A DNA stretch of 64,000 nt from Lentilactobacillus buchneri (GCF_018314255.1 NZ_CP073066.1:372001-436000), one strand, 5' to 3'; positions 32,488 to 42,009 are shown, numbered from the stretch's first letter. Notes: a model not told the origin generated them from the letters alone. Made by a program: numbers and translations.

Positions 32488-33465
32488 ATGGTCCATGCAC
32501 TTTGGCGTCAATTTCCGCGCATTAATTTAAAACTAATTGCTTTGGAACCCTATTTGTTAAACGCCGTCAATCTTCCCAACCAGCCCATTCATCATAAGAT
32601 CAGCCAGTTGCTCAAATCCGGCGGAAAATTCCTGCGTCCGGGCTTCTTTTACATTTATTCAGAATTTGGTCAAGAGGTGGATCCAGCTAAAATTAAGGCT
32701 GGTGCCGCCGCAGTCGAATTACTGCATGTGGCAACTCTGATTCACGATGACGTGATTGATGAGTCGCCGATCCGAAGAGGCATCGAGACAATCCATACTG
32801 AATATGGCCAAAAAAACGCCATTTATGCGGGGGATTACCTATTTACCTGTTACTTTACCCAGGTGCTCAAATCGACTCAGGATCCGGCTAATATGAAGCG
32901 ACACGTTGATGCCATGCAAACCATTTTAGCCGGCGAATTGGATCAAATGAAATACAACTTCAATCAACAAATGACTGAGGCAGATTATTTCCACGAAATT
33001 ACCGGCAAAACCGCCGAATTATTCCGCCTTTGTTTCCAGCAAAGTGCCTTGGTAAGCCAAGCTTCGGATCAAATTTTCAAACTTGGCGGCGAAATTGGTC
33101 TAACGATCGGCCAAGCCTACCAAATTTTAGATGACATCTTGGATTACAGCGGTGATCCCCACCAGACCAAGAAACCCGTCCTTGAAGACCTCAAGTCCGG
33201 CGTTTACACCCTCCCATTAATTTTTGCCCTGCAGACGGCTCAGAAGCAATTAAAGCCACTGCTGGATAAACGTGAACAACTGACCCACGAAGACATTGCC
33301 CAAATCCAAGCCATCGTCGTTCAGTCGGGAGGATTGCAGCAAGCAATCCAATCTGCCAATCAGTTAACCGCTAAAGCCGAGAAGCTCATTGCCCAATTGC
33401 CTGAGCGAAGGGCCAAGCGCGACCTCCAGACCCTGACACAGCTATTATTAACCAGAAAGCAATAA
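32488..33465 (+). CDS. Long-chain polyprenyl diphosphate synthase
   Basis: 325 residues from the ATG behind TTGAGG. Both aspartate-rich motifs of trans-prenyl synthases are present, HDDVIDESPIRRG and QILDDILDYSGDP, with KLLKSGGKFLRP-type start (QLLKSGGKFLRPGF). It resembles component II of hepta- or hexaprenyl synthases, which extend FPP for the menaquinone side chain. Position next to the cytochrome bd genes supports a quinone role. Chain length cannot be read here, and no component I is visible. Confidence 0.88.
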   Translation: MVHALWRQFPRINLKLIALEPYLLNAVNLPNQPIHHKISQLLKSGGKFLRPGFFYIYSEFGQEVDPAKIKAGAAAVELLHVATLIHDDVIDESPIRRGIETIHTEYGQKNAIYAGDYLFTCYFTQVLKSTQDPANMKRHVDAMQTILAGELDQMKYNFNQQMTEADYFHEITGKTAELFRLCFQQSALVSQASDQIFKLGGEIGLTIGQAYQILDDILDYSGDPHQTKKPVLEDLKSGVYTLPLIFALQTAQKQLKPLLDKREQLTHEDIAQIQAIVVQSGGLQQAIQSANQLTAKAEKLIAQLPERRAKRDLQTLTQLLLTRKQ

Positions 33466-33482
33466 TTTATTTTGAAATATCA

Positions 33483-33528
33483 ATTGCCACAGCCAGAGGA
33501 CAGATATCTCCTGGCTGTGGCAATTTTT
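33483..33528 (+). terminator. Terminator of the prenyl synthase gene
   Basis: ATTGCCACAGCCAG pairs exactly with CTGGCTGTGGCAAT and is followed by TTTTT. Confidence 0.92.
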
Positions 33529-33550
33529 GCGTTTGATGCGGTTGATTGAG

Positions 33551-33802
33551 ATGTGTGCCGATGACCCTGCCCCCTACTGTGTAAAACCAACCGCCCAACG
33601 ATGAACCAAACCCGTTCATCCTTTGGCGGTTTGCTTTACACTCCGGGGCCACCCGGGTCTCGTTACACTCTTCCTAAATGTGTGCCGTCGACCCTGTCCC
33701 CTACTGTGTAAAACCAACCGTCCAACGATGAACCAAACCCGTTCATCCTTTGACGGTTTGCTTTACACTCCGGGGCCACCCGGGTCTCGTTACACTCTTC
33801 CT
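33551..33802. repeat. Tandem direct repeat (two 127-bp units) carrying hairpins
   Basis: Units start at 33551 and 33678 and differ at about five positions over some 125 bases. Each has a hairpin (33579-33641 and 33706-33768) built from GTGTAAA, AACCG(C/T)C and GATGAAC with their complements. One substituted pair changes on both arms (C-G in one unit, T-A in the other). The end of unit 2 contains the last codons and stop of cydC, and unit 1 repeats that tail. Most of the 324 bases between the prenyl synthase gene and cydC is this repeat. Confidence 0.9.
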
Positions 33803-35532
33803 CTGTCCAAGTCATACAGCTGTCTGAATCTTGGCTGAGTCTTATACAGTTCCTGCGGGGTGCCCTGCATATCGAACTGGCCGTTTTCCATGAAACGAAC
33901 CTGGTCGACGTGGGTAATCCCTGCCAAATGATGAGTGACCCAAATAATGGTCTTGTCATGAAGTAATTCAAAGACTTTATCCAACAACTTCTTTTCTGTG
34001 ATCGGATCCAAACTTACCGTTGGCTCATCCAGAATAATAATCGGTGCATCCTGGAGTAAAATCCGCGCCAATGACAATCGCTGGCGCTCCCCACCTGAGA
34101 AGCGTTTACCAGCCTCTTGAACTTGGGTGTCGTATTGGTCGGGCAGCGACTCAATCAACTCTTTCAGTCCAACGGCGGCAATCGCATCTTTTACCTGCTG
34201 GTCACTGGCATTCACGTTCCCCAAGCGGACATTGTTCATGACCGTCGTGTCAAAAAGATACGGTTGTTGGTCAAGAATGCCAAACAGTGAAGAGCGGACG
34301 TCCTGGAGGCTTAAAATATTTTGCTGGTTAATCAGCACTTGGCCATCGGATGGTGTCAAATCTCCAACGACCAGCTTCAAGAAGGTACTCTTCCCAGTTC
34401 CGCTGGGTCCAAGCAATGCGACCTTTTCGCCTGGATGAATGGTCATCGAGATATGTTGAACCACGTCTCGATCACCATCGGCATACTTGAACGTCAAATC
34501 GTTAATTGAAAGTTCCTTGAACGGTTCAGCCAACGCCGTCTGCTTAACGGGTTTGACCGTGCCTGAATCTAGGGCGTTAACCCGCTCAATCGACCGTTTA
34601 TAAACCGGCCACTCACTGGCACCTTGACTCATGTTGACAAATGGTGACACCGCTGGGAAAATGGCCAGCGCAAAGGCAGCCACCCAGTTGGCCAAGGATT
34701 TGGAGGCGGTGAACTGATTAGCCGACCAGACCAGCAGAACCAAAGTCGTTAGTAAAATAACAAATTGAACCAGAAATGATCGCCACCACTGGAAGTAATG
34801 ATCTCGTTTCCGCAGGGCTGCAATGGCCTTAATTGGTTTCTTCTGCAGGTTGATGAAGTCGTTGTAACGACCGGAAATCAGCCAGTCGCCCAATCCCAAA
34901 ACTTCATCGGTTAAATTCGTATAGAATTCGTGTTGAATTTGATGCTGTTTAAATTCCCGAACCCCGTTGGTGGCGACTGACGCCAAAGGCATCACAATCG
35001 TGATAATCCCTAATAACAGTAACATCAGTAAACCGACCACCCAGTTCAGTGAACCGACACCGATCACCACGAAAATGTACAACAGCCAACCGATTACCAT
35101 AGGAAAAACGGTTCGCAGATACAAGTTTTCGATGTGATCAATATCGTCGGCTAAAATACTCAAGATATCACCGGTTTGGTGAGAGCGTTGAATGGCCGAT
35201 GCCTTTTGCTCAACGGTTTGATACAGCTTTTTTCTGAAGTCAGACACGATTCGCAGCACCCAATTATGGCTGGTTAACCGTTCAACATATCGAAAGACTG
35301 GCCGGGCAATTCCAAAGGCTCGGGCCAAAACAACCGGTACATAAATATAAATAATACTTGAAGGCTGTCTGGCAGCCTCACTGATCAGATATCCGGAGTT
35401 AAACATCAAAGCGCCGCCAGAGAAGAAGGTCATGAATCCCAGGAATAAGACCAGGACCAGTAAGCCCTTGTATTTACGCAGGTAAGGCATGACCCAGGTG
35501 TCGTTTTCGAATGTTTTTCTAAAATTTTTCAT
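33790..35532 (-). CDS. cydC: Thiol reductant ABC exporter subunit CydC
   Basis: 580 residues: a six-helix ABC exporter membrane domain with FNSGYLISEAARQP and RAFGIARPVFRYVERLTSH typical of CydC, then an ATPase domain with LGPSGTGKSTFL, FSGGERQRLSLAR and PIIILDEPTVSLDP. With CydD it exports cysteine or glutathione and binds haem, and it is needed to assemble cytochrome bd. Its ATG overlaps the cydD stop (ATGA). The stop lies inside the second unit of the downstream tandem repeat. Confidence 0.93.
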   Translation of the reverse strand: MKNFRKTFENDTWVMPYLRKYKGLLVLVLFLGFMTFFSGGALMFNSGYLISEAARQPSSIIYIYVPVVLARAFGIARPVFRYVERLTSHNWVLRIVSDFRKKLYQTVEQKASAIQRSHQTGDILSILADDIDHIENLYLRTVFPMVIGWLLYIFVVIGVGSLNWVVGLLMLLLLGIITIVMPLASVATNGVREFKQHQIQHEFYTNLTDEVLGLGDWLISGRYNDFINLQKKPIKAIAALRKRDHYFQWWRSFLVQFVILLTTLVLLVWSANQFTASKSLANWVAAFALAIFPAVSPFVNMSQGASEWPVYKRSIERVNALDSGTVKPVKQTALAEPFKELSINDLTFKYADGDRDVVQHISMTIHPGEKVALLGPSGTGKSTFLKLVVGDLTPSDGQVLINQQNILSLQDVRSSLFGILDQQPYLFDTTVMNNVRLGNVNASDQQVKDAIAAVGLKELIESLPDQYDTQVQEAGKRFSGGERQRLSLARILLQDAPIIILDEPTVSLDPITEKKLLDKVFELLHDKTIIWVTHHLAGITHVDQVRFMENGQFDMQGTPQELYKTQPRFRQLYDLDRGRV

Positions 35533-37268
35533 AGGTCTGCCGCCTCCATTTCTGAACGAAGTTTGACGTAATCACCATTTCGCTGAGCGAGTTGGTCAGG
35601 TGTCCCCTGTTCAACCAAGCGACCATGATCCATGACTAACACATAGTCCATCTCACCAATCCAGTGAAGCCGATGGGTTGCGAAGAACACCAGGTGATCA
35701 TTGAAGACGGGCAGAATATCCTGCTTCAAACTGGCTTCAGTTTCAATATCCAAATGAGCAGTCGGCTCATCAAATAAGAGCACTTTTCGATTGGGATCAA
35801 GAAAAGCTCGGGCCAAAGCAATCCGCTGTGCCTGACCACCACTGACCGTCCGGGCACCCTCCCCAATCATGGTATTAAGCCCGTCCGGCAAGGTATTAAT
35901 CCAGTCGGTCAGGCCCGCCTTGTCAGCTGCATTTGAAATCGCAGCTTCAGTGGCATCCGCGACGTAAAACGAAATGTTATCGGCTAACGTGGCGTGAAAG
36001 AGATAGGGATTTTGAGGAATATACAGAAAGTTTTTCTGCCAATTAGCTTGGTTCAGGTGTGGCAGCGGCTGGCCGTTAATCGAGATTTGATTTTGACCAT
36101 CCGGGGACAAAAAGCCACCAATCAGATTAATCAAAGTCGATTTGCCGGATCCCGATGCACCGATGATGCCGATCTTCTGCATCCCCTTGATATCAATCGA
36201 AATATCTTTAAGCGTCGGTTCCTTGCTTCCCGGATAGGTCAAGGAAGCTTGATTCAATTTCAAGGTTGAATCGTTGTTCCATTTCAAATCAGGCAAAACT
36301 TCGCGTTGGCTCATCTCAGGCTCATGAAGGACGTCCAAGACGGCGCTCATCGCGTTCTTACCGTTCAAAGTTGCGTGATAGTCGTTGGCAAAATTCCGGA
36401 TTGGCAGAAAATACTCCGGCGCCAATACCAAAATGGTCAACGCGGGTAAGAGCATGACTTTACCATCCATCAAATCAAATCCTAGAAAGACTGCGACGAC
36501 TGCGATCGACAAAGTGGTAAAGAAATCCAGGGCAAATGTCGATGTTAAGGCGATTCTCAACGTGGACATCGTTTCTGTCCGATAAGATTCGCTGACTTCA
36601 TAGACATTGTCAGCATAGCGCTTAGAAAGGCCCAGCTGCTTTAAAGTCGGCAGGCCCCGTAAGGTATCCACAAAGTGATTAGACAGGCGCTGATAGCCTT
36701 CATATTGCCGATCTGCCTTACTCTGAGCTGCCAGTCCAAGAATAATCATGAATAAAATGATAATTGGAAAAATAGCAAATAAGAAAATCGCTTGTTCCCA
36801 ACGCAGGAACAGGACGTATAACAAAATCAGCCACGGCGTAATCGACATATCCAAGATCTTGATAACAACCAACATCAAATAAGTCTGAACCTGGTCAATT
36901 CCTTCAAGGGCCATCGTGACGATGTTTCCAGTTCCCCGTTTATCAATTTCAGCGGGACCGAGTCGGAAAATCTTGGCCATCAAATCTTCCCGCATATCGC
37001 CACTTGTCTTTTCAACGAACGGAAATAATACGTGGTTTTCGGCGACAGTCAACAAATGCCGCCCTAAAAATGCAACGGTAAACACAACGGTGGGCCAAAT
37101 AATTGTGTTGATCGACTGCAGATTCCACAGGTTCACGATTGCAATTGACAGTGCGCGAGCCTGAGCAATTATTGCGATTGCCTGAATGAAGACCAGAATC
37201 CCTAAAATAACGGCATACTTTTTCATCCCCGGCAGATCAAACAATCTTTTATCAATCAAACTTTTCAC
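35529..37268 (-). CDS. cydD: Thiol reductant ABC exporter subunit CydD
   Basis: 579 residues with exporter-type membrane helices in the first 300 residues and an ATPase domain (GASGSGKSTLINL, VSGGQAQRIALARAF, LLFDEPTAHLD). Partner of CydC. A terminator between cydB and cydD suggests the cydDC pair has its own promoter or depends on read-through from cydAB. Confidence 0.93.
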   Translation of the reverse strand: MKSLIDKRLFDLPGMKKYAVILGILVFIQAIAIIAQARALSIAIVNLWNLQSINTIIWPTVVFTVAFLGRHLLTVAENHVLFPFVEKTSGDMREDLMAKIFRLGPAEIDKRGTGNIVTMALEGIDQVQTYLMLVVIKILDMSITPWLILLYVLFLRWEQAIFLFAIFPIIILFMIILGLAAQSKADRQYEGYQRLSNHFVDTLRGLPTLKQLGLSKRYADNVYEVSESYRTETMSTLRIALTSTFALDFFTTLSIAVVAVFLGFDLMDGKVMLLPALTILVLAPEYFLPIRNFANDYHATLNGKNAMSAVLDVLHEPEMSQREVLPDLKWNNDSTLKLNQASLTYPGSKEPTLKDISIDIKGMQKIGIIGASGSGKSTLINLIGGFLSPDGQNQISINGQPLPHLNQANWQKNFLYIPQNPYLFHATLADNISFYVADATEAAISNAADKAGLTDWINTLPDGLNTMIGEGARTVSGGQAQRIALARAFLDPNRKVLLFDEPTAHLDIETEASLKQDILPVFNDHLVFFATHRLHWIGEMDYVLVMDHGRLVEQGTPDQLAQRNGDYVKLRSEMEAADL

Positions 37269-37400
37269 TCCCCCAGAACAAAATTAATTACAATTCCTAG
37301 TATAAAGAATTATTGCGCACAATGAAATATGTGAGCGGTTTATTTCTTGATTTATTTGGTTTTTAACACGAGTTACCGCCAAAAATTCCGGGCAAAACAA

Positions 37401-37440
37401 AAAGACCAGCGATAAGCCGAAACGTTTATCATTGGCCTTT
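37401..37440 (-). terminator. cydAB terminator
   Basis: AAAGGCCAATGATAA pairs with TTATCGCTGGTCTTT on the minus strand with small mismatches and is followed by T-rich sequence, between cydB and cydD. Confidence 0.8.
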
Positions 37441-37502
37441 CAGTTGATACGCATATCATTAACTGAAAATCATTTACCCGGATCGTTGGATTCAGTTAAA
37501 TA

Positions 37503-38516
37503 CTATTCAGCAACTTGCTTTGGTGACTTGATTCGCTTGTAGAATACCCAGTAGCTCCAAATGAAGTAGATGAGCACAATTGGTAAAATCGTGAATGTCA
37601 AAATCGTCATCAAGTGCAGCGTATATGGTGAACTTGAAGCATTTTTAATTAAGATTGAATTTGCGTTGTTCGTCGCAATCATAACCCGTGGGAATAAACC
37701 GTTGAAAATCAGGACAACGACACTGATTAAAGAAAGCCCACTGGCAATGAATGATGTCCAATCATGGCTGGACTGAGCGCCCCACCATGCAGCCAAGGTA
37801 AAGATGACCAAGGCGATCAAGATTCCCCAAGTTGACATTGGTTTACGAGTAAAGAAGTCAGTTGTTAAGTAAAGTAAGACAACAAAGACAACTTCACCGG
37901 CAAGCAGAACCGGATAGAGAACTTTACTCCACTTTTCTGCTCGTTCTCTTAATTCACCGCTGGTCTTCAAACGCAGGAAGTTTAATCCATGAATGAAGCA
38001 AAGCAGTGAAACGGCGACACCGCCGACAATCGAGAACCAGTTGACATAAGTGGTGAAACTTCCAAAGATATCCCCATTTTTATCAATCGGAACACCTTGA
38101 ATCATACTGGTGAACATCATCCCGAATAAGAATGCGGCACAGAAACTACCAATTGATGATGCCCATTCCCAGAAATTACGCCAAGTATCCGTCTGCATAT
38201 TTGCACGGAACTCAAATGAAACGCCACGGAAAATCAAGGCAACCAAGATTAAGAACAAGACAAGGTAGTATCCTGAAAATAGTGAAGCATACCACATTGG
38301 AAATGATGCAAACATCGCACCACCGGCAGTGATCAGCCAAACTTCATTTCCATCCCAATGCGGGCCAATTGTTTGGATGACGGTATCACGTTCAGCCCGG
38401 TTCTTAGCAAAGAATCGAACGGACATCCCGATACCAAAGTCAAACCCTTCAAGGAAGAAGAAGCCACTAAACAACACACCAATCAATAGAAACCAAATAA
38501 ATTGATAACTAGTCAT
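37503..38516 (-). CDS. cydB: Cytochrome bd oxidase subunit II
   Basis: 337 residues with about eight membrane helices. It opens with FIWFLLIGVLFSGFFFLEGFDFGIG and contains the conserved GPHWDGNEVWLI. It pairs with CydA to form the quinol oxidase that reduces oxygen to water at high affinity. It overlaps the cydA stop by eight bases. Confidence 0.96.
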   Translation of the reverse strand: MTSYQFIWFLLIGVLFSGFFFLEGFDFGIGMSVRFFAKNRAERDTVIQTIGPHWDGNEVWLITAGGAMFASFPMWYASLFSGYYLVLFLILVALIFRGVSFEFRANMQTDTWRNFWEWASSIGSFCAAFLFGMMFTSMIQGVPIDKNGDIFGSFTTYVNWFSIVGGVAVSLLCFIHGLNFLRLKTSGELRERAEKWSKVLYPVLLAGEVVFVVLLYLTTDFFTRKPMSTWGILIALVIFTLAAWWGAQSSHDWTSFIASGLSLISVVVLIFNGLFPRVMIATNNANSILIKNASSSPYTLHLMTILTFTILPIVLIYFIWSYWVFYKRIKSPKQVAE

Positions 38517-39963
38517 TATGAGCCGCCCCCATTTCGTATGGATCTACCTTTTGATCAGCTGCTTGTGGTTCGCTGGAGTATCCGTCAGTCTGAACTGAAT
38601 CCGGTCCTTGTTTGAGAACCCGGTGACTCAGGATAATCATGACAGCTCCAAGCGATGCAAAGATCAAGAAGTAAACGATGTTGGTGAACATCAGGCTTGC
38701 CACGGTAGACGTTGGCGATACCGCATCGGCAATGGTCAAAAGTCCGTAAACAACCCATGGATAACGGCCAAATTCAGTAACGAACCAGCCACAGGTGTTA
38801 ACGATAAACGGCAGCCAAACCATCAAGCCCATGAGGTATAGGAACCAGCGTTGCCTCATAATGCTTTGTGACTTCTTACGGTTGAACCATAACCCAATGA
38901 TGGCAACTAAGCCGAATAAGCCGGCAGAAATAGCCATGATTCGGAAGCTATAGAACAAAGTACGAGTTGGAACATAATAATTCCGTGTTTCACCATTTTT
39001 ATTGTACTTTGCCTTTAATTCTTTGTTGATCTGTTGTTGACCTTTGAAAGTTCCGTTCAAACTATGGTGACCAAGAATATTCAAAACATAAGGAACCTCA
39101 ATTGACCAGGTTGTCTTGTGATTCTTAGTACCCTGGATCACTGACCAATTGCCCTTTTGAGTTGAGTTCTTCCAGAGGCCTTCCATAGCAGCAAACTTCA
39201 TCGGTTGGTTATTAATCAGGTAACGTGTTTGCGTATCACCTGACCATACAGAACCTAAGCAGGCACAAAGCCCAATGATGAGTGAAACCTTCATTGACTT
39301 GCGGTAGAAGTGCTCATGATCCTTCTTAAGTAAACGCCAAGCAGAACAGCCGGCAACAACAAATGCAGCCGTTAAGAATGCCCCGAAAATAACGTGTGGA
39401 AATTCGTTCCACAACTGACGGTTCATAATAACAGCAGAGAAACTGGTCATTTCAACTTTGTGTTGAGCAGCATTCATTGCGTAACCAACTGGGTTTTGCA
39501 TAAAGCTGTTGGCCGCCAAAATCCAAAGTGCAGATAGTGTCGAACCAAAAGCAGTCAGCCAAATGAACAAACAGTGAACCACTTTGTTGAAACGGTCCCA
39601 CGTGAACATCCAAAGGCCAATGAATGTCGATTCCAAGAAGAAGGCTGCCAAGGCTTCAATTGCCAGTGGCGCACCAAAAATATCCCCCATAAATCTTGAA
39701 TAATCCGACCAGTTCATTCCAAACTGGAACTCTTGAATAATACCAGTTACAACACCAACGGCAAAACTATACAGGAAAATCTTCCCCCAGAATTTTGTCA
39801 TGTTTTTGTATGTTTCATCCTTGGTCACAACGTAACACGTTTCCATAATTGCAACAATAAAAGCTAAACCAATGGAAAACGGTACGAAGAAGAAGTGAAA
39901 CACAGTGGTCATCGCAAATTGAAACCGCGACAACCCAAGCATCGTGACGCCAATATTTAACAT
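38509..39963 (-). CDS. cydA: Cytochrome bd oxidase subunit I
   Basis: 484 residues with nine or so helices. The start MLNIGVTMLGL follows AAGGGGGGAT. The N-terminal FQFAMTTVFHFFFVPF carries the haem ligand His at position 23, and GRYPWVVYG is the usual late motif. The subunit binds haems b558, b595 and d. Lactobacilli generally cannot make haem, so activity depends on uptake, which fits the haem-uptake-like operon 2 kb away. Confidence 0.96.
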   Translation of the reverse strand: MLNIGVTMLGLSRFQFAMTTVFHFFFVPFSIGLAFIVAIMETCYVVTKDETYKNMTKFWGKIFLYSFAVGVVTGIIQEFQFGMNWSDYSRFMGDIFGAPLAIEALAAFFLESTFIGLWMFTWDRFNKVVHCLFIWLTAFGSTLSALWILAANSFMQNPVGYAMNAAQHKVEMTSFSAVIMNRQLWNEFPHVIFGAFLTAAFVVAGCSAWRLLKKDHEHFYRKSMKVSLIIGLCACLGSVWSGDTQTRYLINNQPMKFAAMEGLWKNSTQKGNWSVIQGTKNHKTTWSIEVPYVLNILGHHSLNGTFKGQQQINKELKAKYNKNGETRNYYVPTRTLFYSFRIMAISAGLFGLVAIIGLWFNRKKSQSIMRQRWFLYLMGLMVWLPFIVNTCGWFVTEFGRYPWVVYGLLTIADAVSPTSTVASLMFTNIVYFLIFASLGAVMIILSHRVLKQGPDSVQTDGYSSEPQAADQKVDPYEMGAAHND

Positions 39964-40017
39964 TGTCGTATCCCCCCTTACTAAATATTAATGAGTTATC
40001 CTCATATACCCTTATTG

Positions 40018-40046
40018 TATATAGAAATGGTTCAACATTCAATCAA
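40018..40046 (-). promoter_or_regulatory. Candidate cydA promoter
   Basis: TTGATT, 17 bases, TATATA, with about 50 bases to the cydA start. Confidence 0.6.
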
Positions 40047-40113
40047 AATACTAATTAATTATCAGCAATTACTCATAATCCTGCACTGTTATTGACACAA
40101 TCCCGCCCGAAAC

Positions 40114-40129
40114 ATGTAAACGTCGTCAA
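40114..40129. promoter_or_regulatory. Candidate cre (CcpA) site between cydA and ndh
   Basis: TGTAAACGTCGTCA matches 13 of 14 positions of the Bacillus cre consensus TGWAANCGNTNWCA. It lies roughly midway between the divergent cydA and NDH-2 promoters (about 70 bases upstream of each -35 box), within the 341-base gap, and could link respiration to carbon supply. Confidence 0.55.
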
Positions 40130-40167
40130 TCAATCAATGTGAAGGACTTAGATTAGGGAAGAAATGC

Positions 40168-40184
40168 TTGTGAAATTATTGCAA
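40168..40184. promoter_or_regulatory. Degenerate Rex-like site
   Basis: TTGTGAAATTATTGCAA keeps the first half of the Rex site TTGTGAA-N4-TTCACAA but is one base short and altered in the second half. It lies just upstream of the NDH-2 -35 box. Rex control of respiratory genes by NADH is known in related bacteria. Confidence 0.3.
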
Positions 40185-40194
40185 TGGCTTTCAT

Positions 40195-40223
40195 TAGACA
40201 ATTGTCAAAGCCACATTTATAAT
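40195..40223 (+). promoter_or_regulatory. NDH-2 promoter
   Basis: TAGACA, 17 bases, TATAAT, followed by about 80 bases of leader. The palindrome GACAATTGTC overlaps the -35 box. Confidence 0.7.
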
Positions 40224-40305
40224 AAGGGTGATAAGATTAGTTTATGCTATTATTGTAATTTTCTAAAGCAATCTTATTTTAATTATTCCAAAGGGGGAAA
40301 ATTTC

Positions 40306-41934
40306 ATGACAAAGAACATCGTCGTCATTGGTGCCGGTTTCGCAGGCGTTTACGCAACCAAGCAATTGGCTAAGCGATTCAAGAGCAACTCTGACGTCCA
40401 AATTACATTGATCGATCGTCACTCGTACTTCACTTATCTGACCCGATTACACGAAGTTGCGACCGAGCGGGTTGACCCAAGCAGCATCCAGTATGACCTG
40501 CAACGGATTTTTCACAAGCAGAAAAACGTGCAGCTCGTTACGGATAATGTCACGTCAGTCGATAAGGACAAGAAAATTGTCAACGGTGAACATGGCACGT
40601 ATCCATTTGACAGCCTGCTGATCAGTATGGGTGGCGAGCCTAATGACTTCGGGACACCCGGCGTTAAAGAAAATGGTTTCACGCTCTGGTCAATGGAAGA
40701 CGCACTCCGACTTCGAGCGCATATTCGTGAAATCATTGGCCGAGGAGCTGTTGAACGTGATCCCGACAAACGTCGTGCAATGCTCACAATTGTGGTCTGT
40801 GGTTCCGGATTTACCGGTGCCGAAACCATTGGTGAATTAATTGATTACAAGAAAGTCCTGGCAAGAGATTACAAGCTGGATCCTGACGAGATTCACATTC
40901 TCTTGGTTGAAGCTGCCCCAACAATTATCAACATGCTTGATCGAACCAATGCTGCTCACGCAGAGAAGTACATCAAGGATCACGACGTTGAAGTTCGACC
41001 ATCATCCATGATTACCTCAGTTAATCCAGACAGCGTCGACATTAAGGATCAGGATTCAATTCCAACCAACACCTTGATTTGGACTGCCGGGGTTAAAACC
41101 AACCACGTTGCCGACAGTTTCGGAATTGACGCCGGCCGTGGCGGTCGATTGATTACCAATCAATATCTCCAGGCAAAGGGCTTTGAAGATAAAAGTATTT
41201 ACGTTGCCGGTGATGACTCCAACGCCACTGAGCAAGGTGCTGAACGTGCCGTTCCACAAACTGCTCAAGAGGCTGAAAATGAAGCCGTTGTTTCCTCTGC
41301 CAACATTGCTGCTGACATTGAAGGCAACCACAACTACACCGAATTCCATGACAAGAACATGGGCTTCACCGTTTCATTTGGTGCTCGTTATGGGATTGCC
41401 CAAGTATTCGGCGGCAAACGAGTCCGTGGCTGGCTGGCAACGATTATGAAGCACGGGACCAACCTCTTGTACTTCATGCGAATTCATTCCGGTTACTTCA
41501 TGATGCAGTATATCTTGCAAGAATTCTTCCGGGTTGATAACAACCGAACTGTGCTGCCTGGTATTACTGCCCGTCAGGGGAACGCTTTGTGGAGTGTTCC
41601 GCTAAGAATGTTCTTGGGAATCGTCCTAATGGTTGATGCATTCTCTTACAACGCCATTATTCCAGTGGGCTTTGGCCTGACTGCGATTGAAGGCATTATT
41701 GGCTGCCTGTTGTTCTTCGGTCTATTCACTTGGATTGCCAGTTTGGCATTAATCGTGATCTTCTTCATGGGGATTGCCAGCTGGCCGCATGCTTGGATCG
41801 TCTTTGCGGCGATTGCCTTAATGAATGGATCCGGTCGTTCCATTGGTTTGGACTACTGGTTCGTTCCATGGCTGCAAAAGACTTGGGGCCGTTCACGTTA
41901 TGGCATTCCAAAGTCACTTTACAAAAATAAATAA
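40306..41934 (+). CDS. Type II NADH dehydrogenase with a C-terminal DoxX-like membrane domain
   Basis: 542 residues. Residues 1 to about 390 form NDH-2: FAD site VVIGAGFAGVYATKQL, NAD site VVCGSGFTGAETIGEL, IWTAGVKTN, YVAGDDSNA and PQTAQEAENEA. Known NDH-2 enzymes are about 400 residues and pass electrons from NADH to quinone without pumping. The last 130 or so residues add about four hydrophobic helices (from WSVPLRMFLGIVLMVDAF onwards) that look like a DoxX-type domain. ATG follows AAGGGGG. It is transcribed divergently from cydAB, giving an NADH-quinone-oxygen chain. Confidence 0.88.
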   Translation: MTKNIVVIGAGFAGVYATKQLAKRFKSNSDVQITLIDRHSYFTYLTRLHEVATERVDPSSIQYDLQRIFHKQKNVQLVTDNVTSVDKDKKIVNGEHGTYPFDSLLISMGGEPNDFGTPGVKENGFTLWSMEDALRLRAHIREIIGRGAVERDPDKRRAMLTIVVCGSGFTGAETIGELIDYKKVLARDYKLDPDEIHILLVEAAPTIINMLDRTNAAHAEKYIKDHDVEVRPSSMITSVNPDSVDIKDQDSIPTNTLIWTAGVKTNHVADSFGIDAGRGGRLITNQYLQAKGFEDKSIYVAGDDSNATEQGAERAVPQTAQEAENEAVVSSANIAADIEGNHNYTEFHDKNMGFTVSFGARYGIAQVFGGKRVRGWLATIMKHGTNLLYFMRIHSGYFMMQYILQEFFRVDNNRTVLPGITARQGNALWSVPLRMFLGIVLMVDAFSYNAIIPVGFGLTAIEGIIGCLLFFGLFTWIASLALIVIFFMGIASWPHAWIVFAAIALMNGSGRSIGLDYWFVPWLQKTWGRSRYGIPKSLYKNK

Positions 41935-41950
41935 CCGTTAAATGAAATAA

Positions 41951-41982
41951 GAGGCTGGAACAAAAGATTTTGTTCCAGCCTC
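41951..41982. terminator. Bidirectional terminator
   Basis: GAGGCTGGAACAAAA pairs with TTTTGTTCCAGCCTC between the convergent NDH-2 and haem transporter ATPase genes. Confidence 0.9.
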
Positions 41983-42009
41983 TATTTGTGTCTGAATGTT
42001 ATCTAGCAC

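Noticed and set aside
33623..33971. Short frames in and next to the tandem repeat
   Set aside because: They follow the repeat structure or shadow cydC and have no ribosome sites.
37290..37345. Possible Rex site upstream of cydD
   Set aside because: TTGTGCGCAATAA keeps only a half-site and lacks the mirrored TTCACAA.
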